From NCBI GenBank assembly GCA_041667115.1, contig JBAYFO010000005.1, positions 1-64,000 on the forward strand: 64,000 nt of DNA, read 5' to 3'. The DNA comes from UBA1563 sp041667115 (GTDB lineage: Bacteria > Bacteroidota > Ignavibacteria > Ignavibacteriales > Ignavibacteriaceae). Below the pieces are notes generated by a model. The model did no database searches and was not told the origin of the DNA. It saw only the letters and a list, made by a program, of their open reading frames with translations. Shown piece after piece: positions 46,811 through 55,665 of the stretch. A program made the position numbers and the translations under genes. Within the stretch, counting starts at the first letter, position 1. Each line of letters starts with the position of its first letter.

Positions 46811-47326
46811 ATGAGTAATATAAATGTAAACGAAACAAAGCAGTATCTCACTTTCAAATTAAGTGAAGAAGTGTTTGGAGTAGATGTTGCACAGGTACGC
46901 GAGATTCTTGATTATGTAAAAATAACCAAGGTACCGCAGACACCCGATTTTATGCGTGGTGTAATTAATCTTAGAGGGAGTGTTGTCCCGGTCGTTGATA
47001 TGAATCTAAAGTTCGGTATGGAAAAAACGGAAAGAACGGTGAACACCTGTATTGTAGTGGTCGAAGTAAAACTAGGTGATGAAACCGCGGTGCTTGGTGC
47101 GCTGGTCGATTCGGTTCAGGAAGTCTTTGAGATCGAACCACAAAACATAGAACCGGCTCCAAGGATAGGAACAAAACTGAATACTGAATTTATTAAAGGG
47201 ATGGGGAAGCGGGAAGAAAAGTTTATCATCATCCTTGATATTGATAAAGTCTTTTCTTCAGAGGAACTGGAAATAGTACAAAGTGCCGGAAGTTTTAAAT
47301 CAGGCGAACTGGCATCAGTAAACTAA
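46811..47326 (+). CDS. cheW: Chemotaxis coupling protein CheW
   Basis: 171 residues, one CheW domain: YLTFKLSEEVFGVDVAQVRE, TPDFMRGVINLRGSVVPVVD, and FIKGMGKREEKFIIILDIDK near the end. It bridges receptors and CheA in the array. It has a strong AAAGGAGA ribosome-binding site and lies between the two MCP genes. Confidence 0.96.
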   Translation: MSNINVNETKQYLTFKLSEEVFGVDVAQVREILDYVKITKVPQTPDFMRGVINLRGSVVPVVDMNLKFGMEKTERTVNTCIVVVEVKLGDETAVLGALVDSVQEVFEIEPQNIEPAPRIGTKLNTEFIKGMGKREEKFIIILDIDKVFSSEELEIVQSAGSFKSGELASVN

Positions 47327-47365
47327 AATGAAAATTATTAATTAATTATAACAGGAGTAATTACA

Positions 47366-49102
47366 ATGAAATGGTTTTATGATTTAAAAATCAGTGCGAA
47401 ATTATTAGGTGGTTTTATACTAGTGGCTTTCATTGCCGGTTTAATTGGCTATGAAGGGATTACAAGCCTTAAAACCGCAAATGATAGCGACGCAATATTA
47501 TATGCAAACAATACCGTGCCCTTATCGGCTATGATTGATCTAACATCGGCTTTTCAAAGGATGCGCGCTAACGGGTTGGAATTATTAATAGAAAGTAATC
47601 AACAGGAATATGCTGCAACCCTCAAATCAATTCAAGCCAGACAAGCTGACATTGATACCGGTAAAGCGGTTATTCAGAGAACGATTGTGACAGACGCAGT
47701 GCAGCAGAAAATGAACCAACTTGTAAAAACCGATAATGACTTTGACGCTCTTTATACAAAGTATGTTGACCTCTGTCTTGCCGAAAAGGATGCTGAAGCT
47801 AAAACCTTGTGGAATACCGATATGGAAACCGCGCGGGTTGCAGAGCAAAATGCTCTTGCAGATTTAGACAACACTTTAACGCTGAGAGCTGAAAACAGAT
47901 CTAATACTAATTCCGCTGCTGCAGATGCCGCCTCAAGAAACATGATAATGTTTGTAATAATAGGAATGATTGTAGCGGTTGGGTTGGGAGTATTTATTTC
48001 CAAAATGATCAGCAAGCCATTAAATAGAGGCGTAGATTTCGCCGTTGCTGTTGCAGGAGGCGATCTGACCCAACGTTTAGATATTGCTCAGAAAGACGAG
48101 GTTGGAATACTTGCGAAATCTTTAAATGATATGGTTGAAAAACTGAAGGAAGTTGTAGAGAGTGTAAAAGCAGCATCGGATAATGTTGCAACCGGCTCAC
48201 AAGAATTAAGTTCAAGCTCGGAAGAAATGTCTCAAGGAGCAACAGAACAAGCCGCAGCCGCAGAAGAAGCGTCATCATCAATGGAACAGATGACTTCCAA
48301 CATAAAACAAAATGCAGACAACGCGCAGCAAACAGAAAAGATTGCACTTAAATCCTCGGAAGATGCAAAAGAAGGGGGCAAAGCAGTAAAAGAAACAGCC
48401 GAAGCAATGAAAGAGATTGCCGGAAAAATATCGATCATCGAAGAAATTGCAAGGCAAACAAATCTGTTAGCATTAAACGCAGCTATTGAAGCAGCACGCG
48501 CCGGAGAACATGGAAAGGGTTTTGCAGTTGTTGCGAGCGAAGTTAGAAAGTTAGCAGAAAGAAGTCAAACGGCAGCAGCTGAAATAAATAAGTTATCTGC
48601 ATCAAGTATAAAAGTTGCCGAAAGAGCAGGCGAGCTTTTAACGAAAATAGTTCCGGATATTCAGAGAACATCGGAATTAGTTCAGGAAATAACGGCAGCC
48701 AGCAATGAACAAAATAGCGGAGCCGAGCAGATAAATAGCGCTATCCAACAATTGAACCAAATAATTCAGCAGAACGCTTCCGCATCCGAAGAGATGTCAT
48801 CAACAGCGGAAGAATTAACAAGTCAGTCCGAACAATTGCAGGATACTATGGCTTTCTTCAAATTGGATGATAAGAAAAACGGACAGGGAGTAAAAAGAAT
48901 AAGCGCCGTTACACCTAAGTCAACATTTCATAACGAAGCACACAAATTGAATGTTGGTCATCTAGTCGGCGAACGAACAAATTCTATAAAAGCAAAAGCA
49001 CAAACATTGACCAATCCCAAAAGGCTGGCGAAGTCCGGGGGTGTGTCATTAGATATGGGTAATAATGGTGACAAACTGGATCATGAATTCGAAAAATTCT
49101 AA
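47366..49102 (+). CDS. Methyl-accepting chemotaxis protein, paralogue of the upstream MCP
   Basis: 578 residues. Membrane helix 1 (LLGGFILVAFIAGLIGY), four-helix-bundle sensor about 30-185 with a sequence different from the first MCP, membrane helix 2 (MIMFVIIGMIVAVGLGVFI), a single HAMP, then a signalling domain nearly identical to that of the 44931-46784 gene from MVEKLKEVVESVKAASDN through the tip EEIARQTNLLALNAAIEAAR to the C-terminal EFEKF. Codon choice differs at many third positions, so the likeness is not a very recent copy. The pair senses different inputs but feeds one array. GGAGT precedes the start. Confidence 0.95.
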   Translation: MKWFYDLKISAKLLGGFILVAFIAGLIGYEGITSLKTANDSDAILYANNTVPLSAMIDLTSAFQRMRANGLELLIESNQQEYAATLKSIQARQADIDTGKAVIQRTIVTDAVQQKMNQLVKTDNDFDALYTKYVDLCLAEKDAEAKTLWNTDMETARVAEQNALADLDNTLTLRAENRSNTNSAAADAASRNMIMFVIIGMIVAVGLGVFISKMISKPLNRGVDFAVAVAGGDLTQRLDIAQKDEVGILAKSLNDMVEKLKEVVESVKAASDNVATGSQELSSSSEEMSQGATEQAAAAEEASSSMEQMTSNIKQNADNAQQTEKIALKSSEDAKEGGKAVKETAEAMKEIAGKISIIEEIARQTNLLALNAAIEAARAGEHGKGFAVVASEVRKLAERSQTAAAEINKLSASSIKVAERAGELLTKIVPDIQRTSELVQEITAASNEQNSGAEQINSAIQQLNQIIQQNASASEEMSSTAEELTSQSEQLQDTMAFFKLDDKKNGQGVKRISAVTPKSTFHNEAHKLNVGHLVGERTNSIKAKAQTLTNPKRLAKSGGVSLDMGNNGDKLDHEFEKF

Positions 49103-49120
49103 GTCTTGAAGAATAACTTT

Positions 49121-49152
49121 GTGCATCTCAATAAAGATTTATTGAGATGCAC
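49121..49152. repeat. Long perfect inverted repeat between mcp and cheR
   Basis: GTGCATCTCAATAAA-ga-TTTATTGAGATGCAC: 15-bp arms with only 2 bp between, 18 nt after the MCP stop and 39 nt before cheR. There is no T tract after it (ATCAATTA), so it is a poor rho-independent terminator. It may be an mRNA hairpin setting the MCP:CheR ratio, or a DNA-level palindrome. Confidence 0.7.
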
Positions 49153-49190
49153 ATCAATTAAAAACATAATTACTGAAACGGATTGAATGC

Positions 49191-50045
49191 ATGCTCACAG
49201 AAACTAATTCGGCAACTTTATCTAAAAGCGATTTTACCAGACTTAGTAGTTTTATTTATGATCAATGCGGGATAAAAATGCCCGACTCAAAAAAAATAAT
49301 GGTTGAAGCCCGTCTCAGAAAGAGGCTCAAGGATTTGCAGATGCATTCATACGGGCAATATTGTGAATTCCTCTTCTCTCAAAAAGGAAGTGAAGAAGAA
49401 ATTACACAGATGGTGGATGTGATCACCACGAATAAAACCGATTTTTTTAGAGAACCGAAACAATTCAACTTTCTTACCGAAACAGCACTGTCGGAATTAT
49501 TAAATACCAATGGAGCGGGAATTCAAAAGCCGCTAAAAGCCTGGAGCGCCGGATGTTCTACCGGAGAAGAGCCTTATACGCTATCAATAGTTTTAAGCGA
49601 ATTTGCGCAAAACTTTTCAAGGTATTCATTCAACATATTAGCTACCGACATTTCTACCAGGGTTTTAGAAAAAGCCGCTACCGGAATCTATGACGAGGAA
49701 AGAACCGAACCTATTTTGCGAAGCTTAATGCAAAAATATTTCTTGAGGAGTAAAAACAAAGAGAAAAAACTTGTTAGGGTCATTCCGGAATTACGAAGAT
49801 CAATTAATTTCCAGTGGCTAAATTTTATGGAGAATGACTTTGGCATAAAAGAAAAATTCGATCTAATATTTTGCCGCAACGTGATCATCTATTTTGATAA
49901 ACCAACTCAAGACAGATTAATTGCTAAGCTTCTTAGTTATTTAAAACCGGGAGGGTATTTCTTTCTTGGACATTCCGAATCAATTTTTGATACAAATTTG
50001 CCAATAATTCAAGTGGCAGCCAGTACCTACAAGAAGACAAGATGA
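49191..50045 (+). CDS. cheR: Chemoreceptor glutamate methyltransferase CheR
   Basis: 284 residues: the helical N-terminal domain (IYDQCGIKMPDSKKIMVEAR), the SAM-binding site WSAGCSTGEEPYTLS, a beta-subdomain insertion around 165-195, and LIFCRNVIIYFDKPTQDRL followed by KPGGYFFLGHSES. It methylates receptor glutamates. The beta-subdomain is the part that binds receptor C-terminal pentapeptides in tethered CheRs, matching the EFEKF tails on both MCPs. It overlaps cheD by 4 nt. Confidence 0.96.
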   Translation: MLTETNSATLSKSDFTRLSSFIYDQCGIKMPDSKKIMVEARLRKRLKDLQMHSYGQYCEFLFSQKGSEEEITQMVDVITTNKTDFFREPKQFNFLTETALSELLNTNGAGIQKPLKAWSAGCSTGEEPYTLSIVLSEFAQNFSRYSFNILATDISTRVLEKAATGIYDEERTEPILRSLMQKYFLRSKNKEKKLVRVIPELRRSINFQWLNFMENDFGIKEKFDLIFCRNVIIYFDKPTQDRLIAKLLSYLKPGGYFFLGHSESIFDTNLPIIQVAASTYKKTR

Positions 50046-50569
50046 AACCAAATTTTAATGGATTACAAAACGTTTATATTCATCCCGGAGAAGCTGTCTT
50101 TAGCGGTAATCCTATTGTTGTTTCCACTGTGTTAGGTTCATGCTTATCAATTACAATGTTTAGTAGAAAAATTAAATATGCGGGCATTTCTCATTGCCAG
50201 CTTCCGGACTGTAGAAGTTGTGATTTGAATTGCGATAATTGCTCTGATCCGTATAAGTACGTTAATTGCACGATCAACCAAATGATTAAAAAATTTGAGG
50301 AAATGAAAATTCAACGAAAAGATATTGAAGTCAAAATTTTCGGAGGAGCTGATGTACTTAAAAATTCTCCAGGAGAAAAAAGAATAAGCACGGTGGGAAG
50401 GCAAAACATTCAGATGGCACTTGAATCACTTGCAAAAAATAATATGTCGGCTATAACAACTGATGTGGGAGGTACATTTGGTAGAAAGATTTTTTTTTTA
50501 ACAGAAACCGGTGAAATATTTCTAAATAGGTTAAGGAACAATGGGAAAAATAAAAGTATTAATAGTTGA
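50042..50569 (+). CDS. cheD: Chemoreceptor glutamine deamidase CheD with cysteine-rich insert
   Basis: 175 residues. The catalytic Cys is in VLGSCLSI and the His in GISHCQLP, as in CheD deamidases; ADVLKNSPGEK and TDVGGTFGRKI follow. Immediately after the His motif is a cysteine cluster, DCRSCDLNCDNC, plus a later VNC, which could bind zinc or another metal. CheD deamidates receptor glutamines and in some species is bound by CheC, which is not present in this window. It overlaps cheB by 29 nt. Confidence 0.92.
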   Translation: MKPNFNGLQNVYIHPGEAVFSGNPIVVSTVLGSCLSITMFSRKIKYAGISHCQLPDCRSCDLNCDNCSDPYKYVNCTINQMIKKFEEMKIQRKDIEVKIFGGADVLKNSPGEKRISTVGRQNIQMALESLAKNNMSAITTDVGGTFGRKIFFLTETGEIFLNRLRNNGKNKSINS

Positions 50570-51602
50570 TGACTCTGCCGTAGTAAGACAAACTCTTGCC
50601 GATCTCTTGTCTTCCGATCCTTCTATTGAGGTGATCGCAACAGCATCAGATCCGTTTGTGGCTGCAAGTAGAATTCAAGAACAGGTGCCCGATGTGATAA
50701 CACTGGATATAGAGATGCCCCATATGGATGGGCTTACTTTTTTACAAAAGATTATGACCCAGCATCCTATTCCTGTTATTATTTGCTCAAGCCTTTCGGA
50801 ACATGGTTCTGATACCGCCATTCGCGCCCTCGAATTAGGGGCGGTTGATATTATCACTAAACCTAAAATGGGAACCAAGCAGTTTCTTGAAGAATCTAGA
50901 ATTCACATTTGTGATGTAGTTAAAGCCGCTGCTCAAGTAAGCATAAAAAGATTTGTTTCAAGGAAACACGAAGTTGAACCGAAGTTATCTGCCGATGTAA
51001 TTATTGCGAAGAATACCAGCAAAGCAATGATCCAAACTACCGAGAAAGTAGTAGTGGTTGGCGCTTCTACCGGCGGGACCGAAGCCCTCAGAACGTTTTT
51101 AGAATATTTTCCGCTTGATTCACCTGGAATTGTCATCGTACAGCACATGCCGGAAAATTTTACAACAGCATTTGCAAAAAGACTTGACGGGCTTTGTCGT
51201 TTAACGGTTAAAGAAGCAGAAGATGGTGATACCGTAATTAGAGGACGTGCTTTGATAGCGCCGGGAAATCATCATTTGCTTTTGAAACGAAGCGGCGCGA
51301 GATATTATGTAGAAGTAAAAGATGGACCACTTGTTAGCAGGCACCGCCCCTCCGTTGATGTTCTTTTCAGATCGGCGGCGAGATACGCGGGAAAAAATTC
51401 CGTCGGCGTTATCATGACGGGAATGGGAGACGATGGAGCAAAAGGTATGCTGGAATTAAAAGAAGCCGGTGCGTATACCATTGCGCAGGATGAAAAATCT
51501 TGTGTCGTATTTGGAATGCCGCAGGAAGCAATTAAACTTGGGGCTGTTGAAAAAGTTCTGCCGCTGCAAAATATTGCCGCCGGTGTTCTTCATCATTGTT
51601 AA
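50541..51602 (+). CDS. cheB: Chemotaxis methylesterase CheB
   Basis: 353 residues. N-terminal receiver with Asp56 (ITLDIEMPHMDG), a linker, then the methylesterase domain with Ser in VVGASTGGTEAL, His in IVQHMPENFT and Asp in VIMTGMGDDGAKGM, the CheB catalytic triad. Phosphorylation of the receiver activates removal of methyl groups from MCPs, opposing CheR. It begins inside cheD; AAGGA lies upstream of the start. Confidence 0.97.
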   Translation: MGKIKVLIVDDSAVVRQTLADLLSSDPSIEVIATASDPFVAASRIQEQVPDVITLDIEMPHMDGLTFLQKIMTQHPIPVIICSSLSEHGSDTAIRALELGAVDIITKPKMGTKQFLEESRIHICDVVKAAAQVSIKRFVSRKHEVEPKLSADVIIAKNTSKAMIQTTEKVVVVGASTGGTEALRTFLEYFPLDSPGIVIVQHMPENFTTAFAKRLDGLCRLTVKEAEDGDTVIRGRALIAPGNHHLLLKRSGARYYVEVKDGPLVSRHRPSVDVLFRSAARYAGKNSVGVIMTGMGDDGAKGMLELKEAGAYTIAQDEKSCVVFGMPQEAIKLGAVEKVLPLQNIAAGVLHHC

Positions 51603-51617
51603 CCTTAAGATAAGAAA

Positions 51618-53549
51618 ATGAACAAAGGAAAAATATTAATAACTGAAGATGAAGAAATCGTCGCTATGGTAACAAGGCGGATGGTTATTTCTCTTGGCTA
51701 TGATGTGGTTAACATTGTCTCAAGCGGTGAGGACGCGATTCAATCTGCAAAGGAACAAAAACCTGATCTGATCCTTATGGATATAAATTTGAGTGGAGAG
51801 ATTAATGGGATAGAGGCTGCGGCAATCATTAACAAGGAGTATGATGTTCCTATAATTTTTTTAACTGCATCTTCCGATGAAAAAACAATTTCAAGCGCAA
51901 TTGAGTCAGGTCCATACGGGTATATATTTAAACCTTTCGAATTAAACACACTCAAAACTACACTTGATTTATCGATTTATAAAAGTAAAACTGAGCGCAA
52001 GTTAAGAGAAAGTGAATTGTGGTGGAAATCTTCTATTGATAGTATTGATCAAGGAATAATAACGACAGCTGTTGACGGGAGTATCAATTATATAAATTCA
52101 GCGGCAGAAAAAATTCTTGGATATCGGTTGGACGAATGCAAGGGGATGAACTACTTAGATATTTATAAAGTTTATAAGAGTGTGCCAAACGAATTGTTTA
52201 TTTGTGCAATTCAAGATTCTCAAAACAATCCCGAAGAACTTTTAAACAGCAAATGGTTCATCGATAGGAATAATCACCATATTCCTATTGAAGAGACTGT
52301 ATCGGATATCAAAGACAGCAACAATAACTTTCTGGGAAAAGTTATTGTCATTAAGGATATTTCGCAAAAACGGGAGAGTCAAATAGCGGTTGTTGCCGCG
52401 CGCAATTTCTATATTTCTTTGTTAGAGGATTTTCCCGTTCCGGTATGGAGAGCAAATGCCGACGGGTACTTTAACTACTTTAACAAAACATGGCTCAATC
52501 TTACCGGCAGAATATTAGAACAAGAAATCTACTATGGATGGATCGAACTCATCCATGAAGAAGACAAGGAAGCATTTCAAAATCTTTTCAAGATCTCGTT
52601 TGAAAAAAAGGAACGGTTTGAATGTGAATTCCGATTACTGAACAGTGAAAAAAAATATAGTTGGATCCTTGCTGTTGGCACTCCTTTTTATGAGTTGAAC
52701 AAAAAATTTGCCGGATATATTTTTGCGGGTCTCGACTTATCAAAAAAGAAAGTTTTGGAGAAAGAACTGCGCACCGCTATAAATAAAGCGGAAAAAGCAA
52801 GTAGCGCAAAGAGCAATTTTATTTCAAACATGAGTCACGAAATTCGTACACCGCTAAATGGAATTGTTGGTTTAACCGAACTCTTATTTGATACCGAGTT
52901 AAATCCCGATCAACTTCAATATCTGGAGATGGTAAAGCAGTCGTCGGATGTACTGTTAAATCTTTTGAACAACTTGCTCAATCAATCAAAACTTGAAGCC
53001 GGAAAAGAATTTTTACACGAATCAACATTTACCTTGCATGACGTAATAGATGAAATATGGAACCCGATCTTTGCTCAGGCGACTCTCAAAGATCTTATCG
53101 CGGAAAAGAAATGGGAATGCAACTTCGAAAGAAAAATAGTTGGCGATAAAATAAAAATTCAACAGATTGTCCTAAATCTTTTAACGAACGCCTTAAAGTT
53201 TACTGAAGCCGGAAAAATCGAGTTAATAATTATTAATGAGAATGAGATTGAGCTAAGTGAAACAAATACAACCTTACTCAATCTTCATATTATTGTGAAA
53301 GATACCGGAATAGGAATACCCATTGATCAGCACGAAAGGATATTTGAAAGCTTCACACAGGTTGATAGTAGCAGCACAAAAAAGTATGCCGGGGTCGGCT
53401 TGGGTTTATGTATCGTCAAAAATCTCGTAGACCTTTTTCATGGGAAAATATGGTTTGAAAGTCAACCGGGTATTGGTAGTGAATTTCACGTCCTTTTAAT
53501 TTTGAAATATGCCATGGAAAAAACTTCCGGGGAAGTAATAAGAATTTAA
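51618..53549 (+). CDS. REC-PAS-PAS hybrid histidine kinase
   Basis: 643 residues. Receiver with Asp55 (LILMDINLSGEINGIEAA), first PAS about 130-245 (IDQGIITTAVDGSINYINSA), second PAS about 265-385 (FPVPVWRANADGYFNYFNKT), HisKA with its His near residue 411 (FISNMSHEIRTPLNGIVGL), and HATPase (LLTNALKFTEAG, DTGIGIPIDQHERIFE, GVGLGLCIVKNLVD). No membrane helix. It follows cheB by 15 nt and is followed by a lone receiver gene, its probable phospho-target. It may integrate redox or ligand signals through PAS with the chemosensory output. Confidence 0.94.
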   Translation: MNKGKILITEDEEIVAMVTRRMVISLGYDVVNIVSSGEDAIQSAKEQKPDLILMDINLSGEINGIEAAAIINKEYDVPIIFLTASSDEKTISSAIESGPYGYIFKPFELNTLKTTLDLSIYKSKTERKLRESELWWKSSIDSIDQGIITTAVDGSINYINSAAEKILGYRLDECKGMNYLDIYKVYKSVPNELFICAIQDSQNNPEELLNSKWFIDRNNHHIPIEETVSDIKDSNNNFLGKVIVIKDISQKRESQIAVVAARNFYISLLEDFPVPVWRANADGYFNYFNKTWLNLTGRILEQEIYYGWIELIHEEDKEAFQNLFKISFEKKERFECEFRLLNSEKKYSWILAVGTPFYELNKKFAGYIFAGLDLSKKKVLEKELRTAINKAEKASSAKSNFISNMSHEIRTPLNGIVGLTELLFDTELNPDQLQYLEMVKQSSDVLLNLLNNLLNQSKLEAGKEFLHESTFTLHDVIDEIWNPIFAQATLKDLIAEKKWECNFERKIVGDKIKIQQIVLNLLTNALKFTEAGKIELIIINENEIELSETNTTLLNLHIIVKDTGIGIPIDQHERIFESFTQVDSSSTKKYAGVGLGLCIVKNLVDLFHGKIWFESQPGIGSEFHVLLILKYAMEKTSGEVIRI

Positions 53550-53574
53550 TAAATCAAATAGTGAGAAAAATAAA

Positions 53575-53985
53575 ATGAAAATATTAATTGTGGAAGATCA
53601 GATGGTCAGTAGATTTGTTCTTCAGAAGATGCTCAAAGATTATGGGGAATGTGATACCGCCGTGAACGGGAAAGAAGCTGTAGCTGCTTTCACAATGGCT
53701 TCTGAAGAAGGAAAACCATACGACATAATATTCTTGGATATTATGATGCCGGAGATGGATGGAAGAGAAGCCTTAAAATTAATCCGGAAGATGGAAAAAG
53801 AATCCGGGGTCAAAGCTAAAGATGAAGTTAAAATCATTATGGTTACAGCGTTGGATACACCTGAAGAAGTCGTTGATGCCTATTATCACGGCGGATGCAC
53901 GAACTATTTAGTTAAACCTATTTACAAAAACAAATTGGAAGCCCTGATAAAAGAATTGAATTTTGCAAATGAAGAACAACTTTAA
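53575..53985 (+). CDS. Stand-alone receiver protein closing the chemosensory operon
   Basis: 136 residues, a single receiver domain: IVEDQMVSRFVL at the acidic pocket, Asp55 in IIFLDIMMPEMDG, VTALDT and LVKPIYKN. It lies 25 nt after the hybrid kinase gene on the same strand, so that kinase is the likely donor. No output domain is fused. Length is slightly above a plain CheY. Confidence 0.93.
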   Translation: MKILIVEDQMVSRFVLQKMLKDYGECDTAVNGKEAVAAFTMASEEGKPYDIIFLDIMMPEMDGREALKLIRKMEKESGVKAKDEVKIIMVTALDTPEEVVDAYYHGGCTNYLVKPIYKNKLEALIKELNFANEEQL

Positions 53986-54104
53986 GTAACCTTCTTTGCT
54001 AGGGGTATTTCAAAAAACTCATAAATTTGTCATCGCAGGTGTGAAAAATTGATAAGACCCGTTAGCAATAGGTGGATTTATGAAAAATCGGAATTCTTTA
54101 AAAT

Positions 54105-54136
54105 AAAAAAGGCTCGATTTCGTGCAAAATCAAGCC
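54105..54136 (-). terminator. Rho-independent terminator of tRNA-Thr
   Basis: Read on the minus strand: GGCTTGATTT, loop TGCACG, AAATCGAGCC (10-bp stem with one G-U pair), then TTTTTT. It lies 6 nt beyond the tRNA 3' end. The A/T flanks also let it work for transcripts coming from the chemosensory operon on the plus strand. Confidence 0.85.
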
Positions 54137-54142
54137 TTTTTG

Positions 54143-54215
54143 AGCTGGAAATGGGACTCGAACCCGCAACCTGCTGATTACAAATCAGCTGCTCTGCCAA
54201 TTGAGCTATTCCAGC
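54143..54215 (-). tRNA. tRNA-Thr (anticodon TGT)
   Basis: 73 nt with a full cloverleaf: acceptor stem GCTGGAA/TTCCAGC (7 bp), D-arm AGCTCAATTGGCAGAGC, anticodon stem GCTGA/TCAGC with loop TTTGTAA giving anticodon TGT (reads ACA), and T-arm GCGGGTTCGAGTCCCAT. The 3' CCA is not encoded. It reads codon ACA and, through wobble, probably other threonine codons. Confidence 0.96.
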
Positions 54216-54271
54216 GAAAAATTTAGAGTCCAAAATTAAGGGTATTTCGGCTGTCTTCCAAATAAATTTAC

Positions 54272-55540
54272 TTACTTCTCTTCTTCCTCTTGAAGAATCG
54301 ATATTTTAAACTGCACCATTTTCTGTTTTACTTTCTTTATCAATTCAAAAGTAATGTTTTTATGCTGATAGGCCTCCCCGGTATTCAAAATTTTCCCGGT
54401 CTGAAAAGCCACAAATCCCGCAATTGTTGTGTATTCATCGGAATACGCCAGGGATTGATTAAAAACTTCGTTAAAATCTTCAACTGAAATGGATCCCAAA
54501 ACTAAAAAATTTCCATCCGGCAATTTCGAATATTCATTGGATATATTTTTCCCTTCACTCGAAATTTCCCCAACAATTTCACTTAAAATATCCTCTATTG
54601 TTAGCACTCCTTCTGTTCCACCATATTCGTCTGTTACAATCGAGATTCGTTCACTCCGCTTTTGCATCTCTTTCATTATTTCCGAAATGAGCTTTGTTTC
54701 AGGGACAAAATAAACCGGACGGATCAGACTTTTTATAACAATATTTTTCTTTTCTACCAGAAACCGCATTAAATCTTTAATATGGACAATTCCGATAATA
54801 TTATCCAGCGAGCCCTGAAAGATCGGAACCAGCGTATGCCCGGTCTGCAAAATTTCTTTGACCATTAATTCATCGTCAATAGTCAACTCTACTGCCACCA
54901 TTTCCGTTCTGGGAATCATTACCTCGTTTGCTTTAAGATCGGTAAACTCAAAAACATTTTCAATTATTTGATGTTCGGCTTCATCAATAGCTCCGGATTT
55001 CACTCCTTCGGAAATGAGCACCCGTATTTCATCCTCGGAAGCATGCCCATGAGAAAATTGTCCTTTCGTCTTGAGCGGAAGAAGGATGGAGTTCGTCAGA
55101 AAAAGTAGAATTTTAATAGGCACTTTAAAAAACTTCAGAAGAACGGTCAACCCCGAAACTACTTTCGGTGCTATCTTATCGGCATATTTTGCCCCAATTG
55201 CTTTTGGAACAAGAACAATAAATATCCAATGGCACAATGCCAGCAGGAGCAAACTTATAACTATTAAACTTATTTTAATTGATGTAACGAAGGAAACAAA
55301 TGAAGCATCGACAACAGCATCGATATAAAAAAATATCAGAAAAGAAATCAACAACAAACTGAATGACGCTGCAATTTCAATTAGTCCGTAAACATCATCA
55401 ATGTTTTGCTGAAGGGCTTTAATTTTCTTACTTAATTTGCTGCTGTTGTTTTCGTCAACACTATAACTAATAACTGCCGTTCCCGAAGCGGTAAGCAAAG
55501 CTGCCAATAAAAATATTACGGGAATAAAAAAACCGATCAT
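54272..55540 (-). CDS. CNNM/CorC-like membrane protein with CBS pair (hemolysin-related)
   Basis: 422 residues from ATG 55540; a TTG at 55579 would add 13 residues and would lie inside an inverted repeat. The N-terminal DUF21/CNNM domain has about four hydrophobic segments (IPVIFLLAALLTASGTAVIS; AASFSLLLISFLIFFYID; ISLIVISLLLLALCHWIFIV), followed by EDEIRVLISEG, a CBS pair (VMIPRTEMVAVEL; TDEYGGTEGVLTIEDILSEI) and a CorC/HlyC C-terminal domain (FLVLGSISVEDFNEVF). The family is linked to divalent-cation, mainly magnesium, transport or homeostasis. It lies alone between the tRNA and the divergent DUF971 gene. Confidence 0.88.
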   Translation of the reverse strand: MIGFFIPVIFLLAALLTASGTAVISYSVDENNSSKLSKKIKALQQNIDDVYGLIEIAASFSLLLISFLIFFYIDAVVDASFVSFVTSIKISLIVISLLLLALCHWIFIVLVPKAIGAKYADKIAPKVVSGLTVLLKFFKVPIKILLFLTNSILLPLKTKGQFSHGHASEDEIRVLISEGVKSGAIDEAEHQIIENVFEFTDLKANEVMIPRTEMVAVELTIDDELMVKEILQTGHTLVPIFQGSLDNIIGIVHIKDLMRFLVEKKNIVIKSLIRPVYFVPETKLISEIMKEMQKRSERISIVTDEYGGTEGVLTIEDILSEIVGEISSEGKNISNEYSKLPDGNFLVLGSISVEDFNEVFNQSLAYSDEYTTIAGFVAFQTGKILNTGEAYQHKNITFELIKKVKQKMVQFKISILQEEEEK

Positions 55541-55558
55541 AACTATACTAAATTCTTC

Positions 55559-55581
55559 TTTTGCTAATTTTATTAGCAAAA
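55559..55581. repeat. Perfect inverted repeat at the start of the CorC-like gene
   Basis: TTTTGCTAAT-ttt-ATTAGCAAAA, 10-bp arms, 19 bp upstream of ATG 55540 and covering the alternative TTG start. It could be a regulator site or a hairpin in the mRNA leader. AT-richness lowers its weight. Confidence 0.5.
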
Positions 55582-55665
55582 ATAAGCAGCAAAACCTTGG
55601 CTTTAAAATCTTGAGAGAGATAATTACCGAACAATTGTTATTTTCTCATATAAAAAAAAGAAAAT

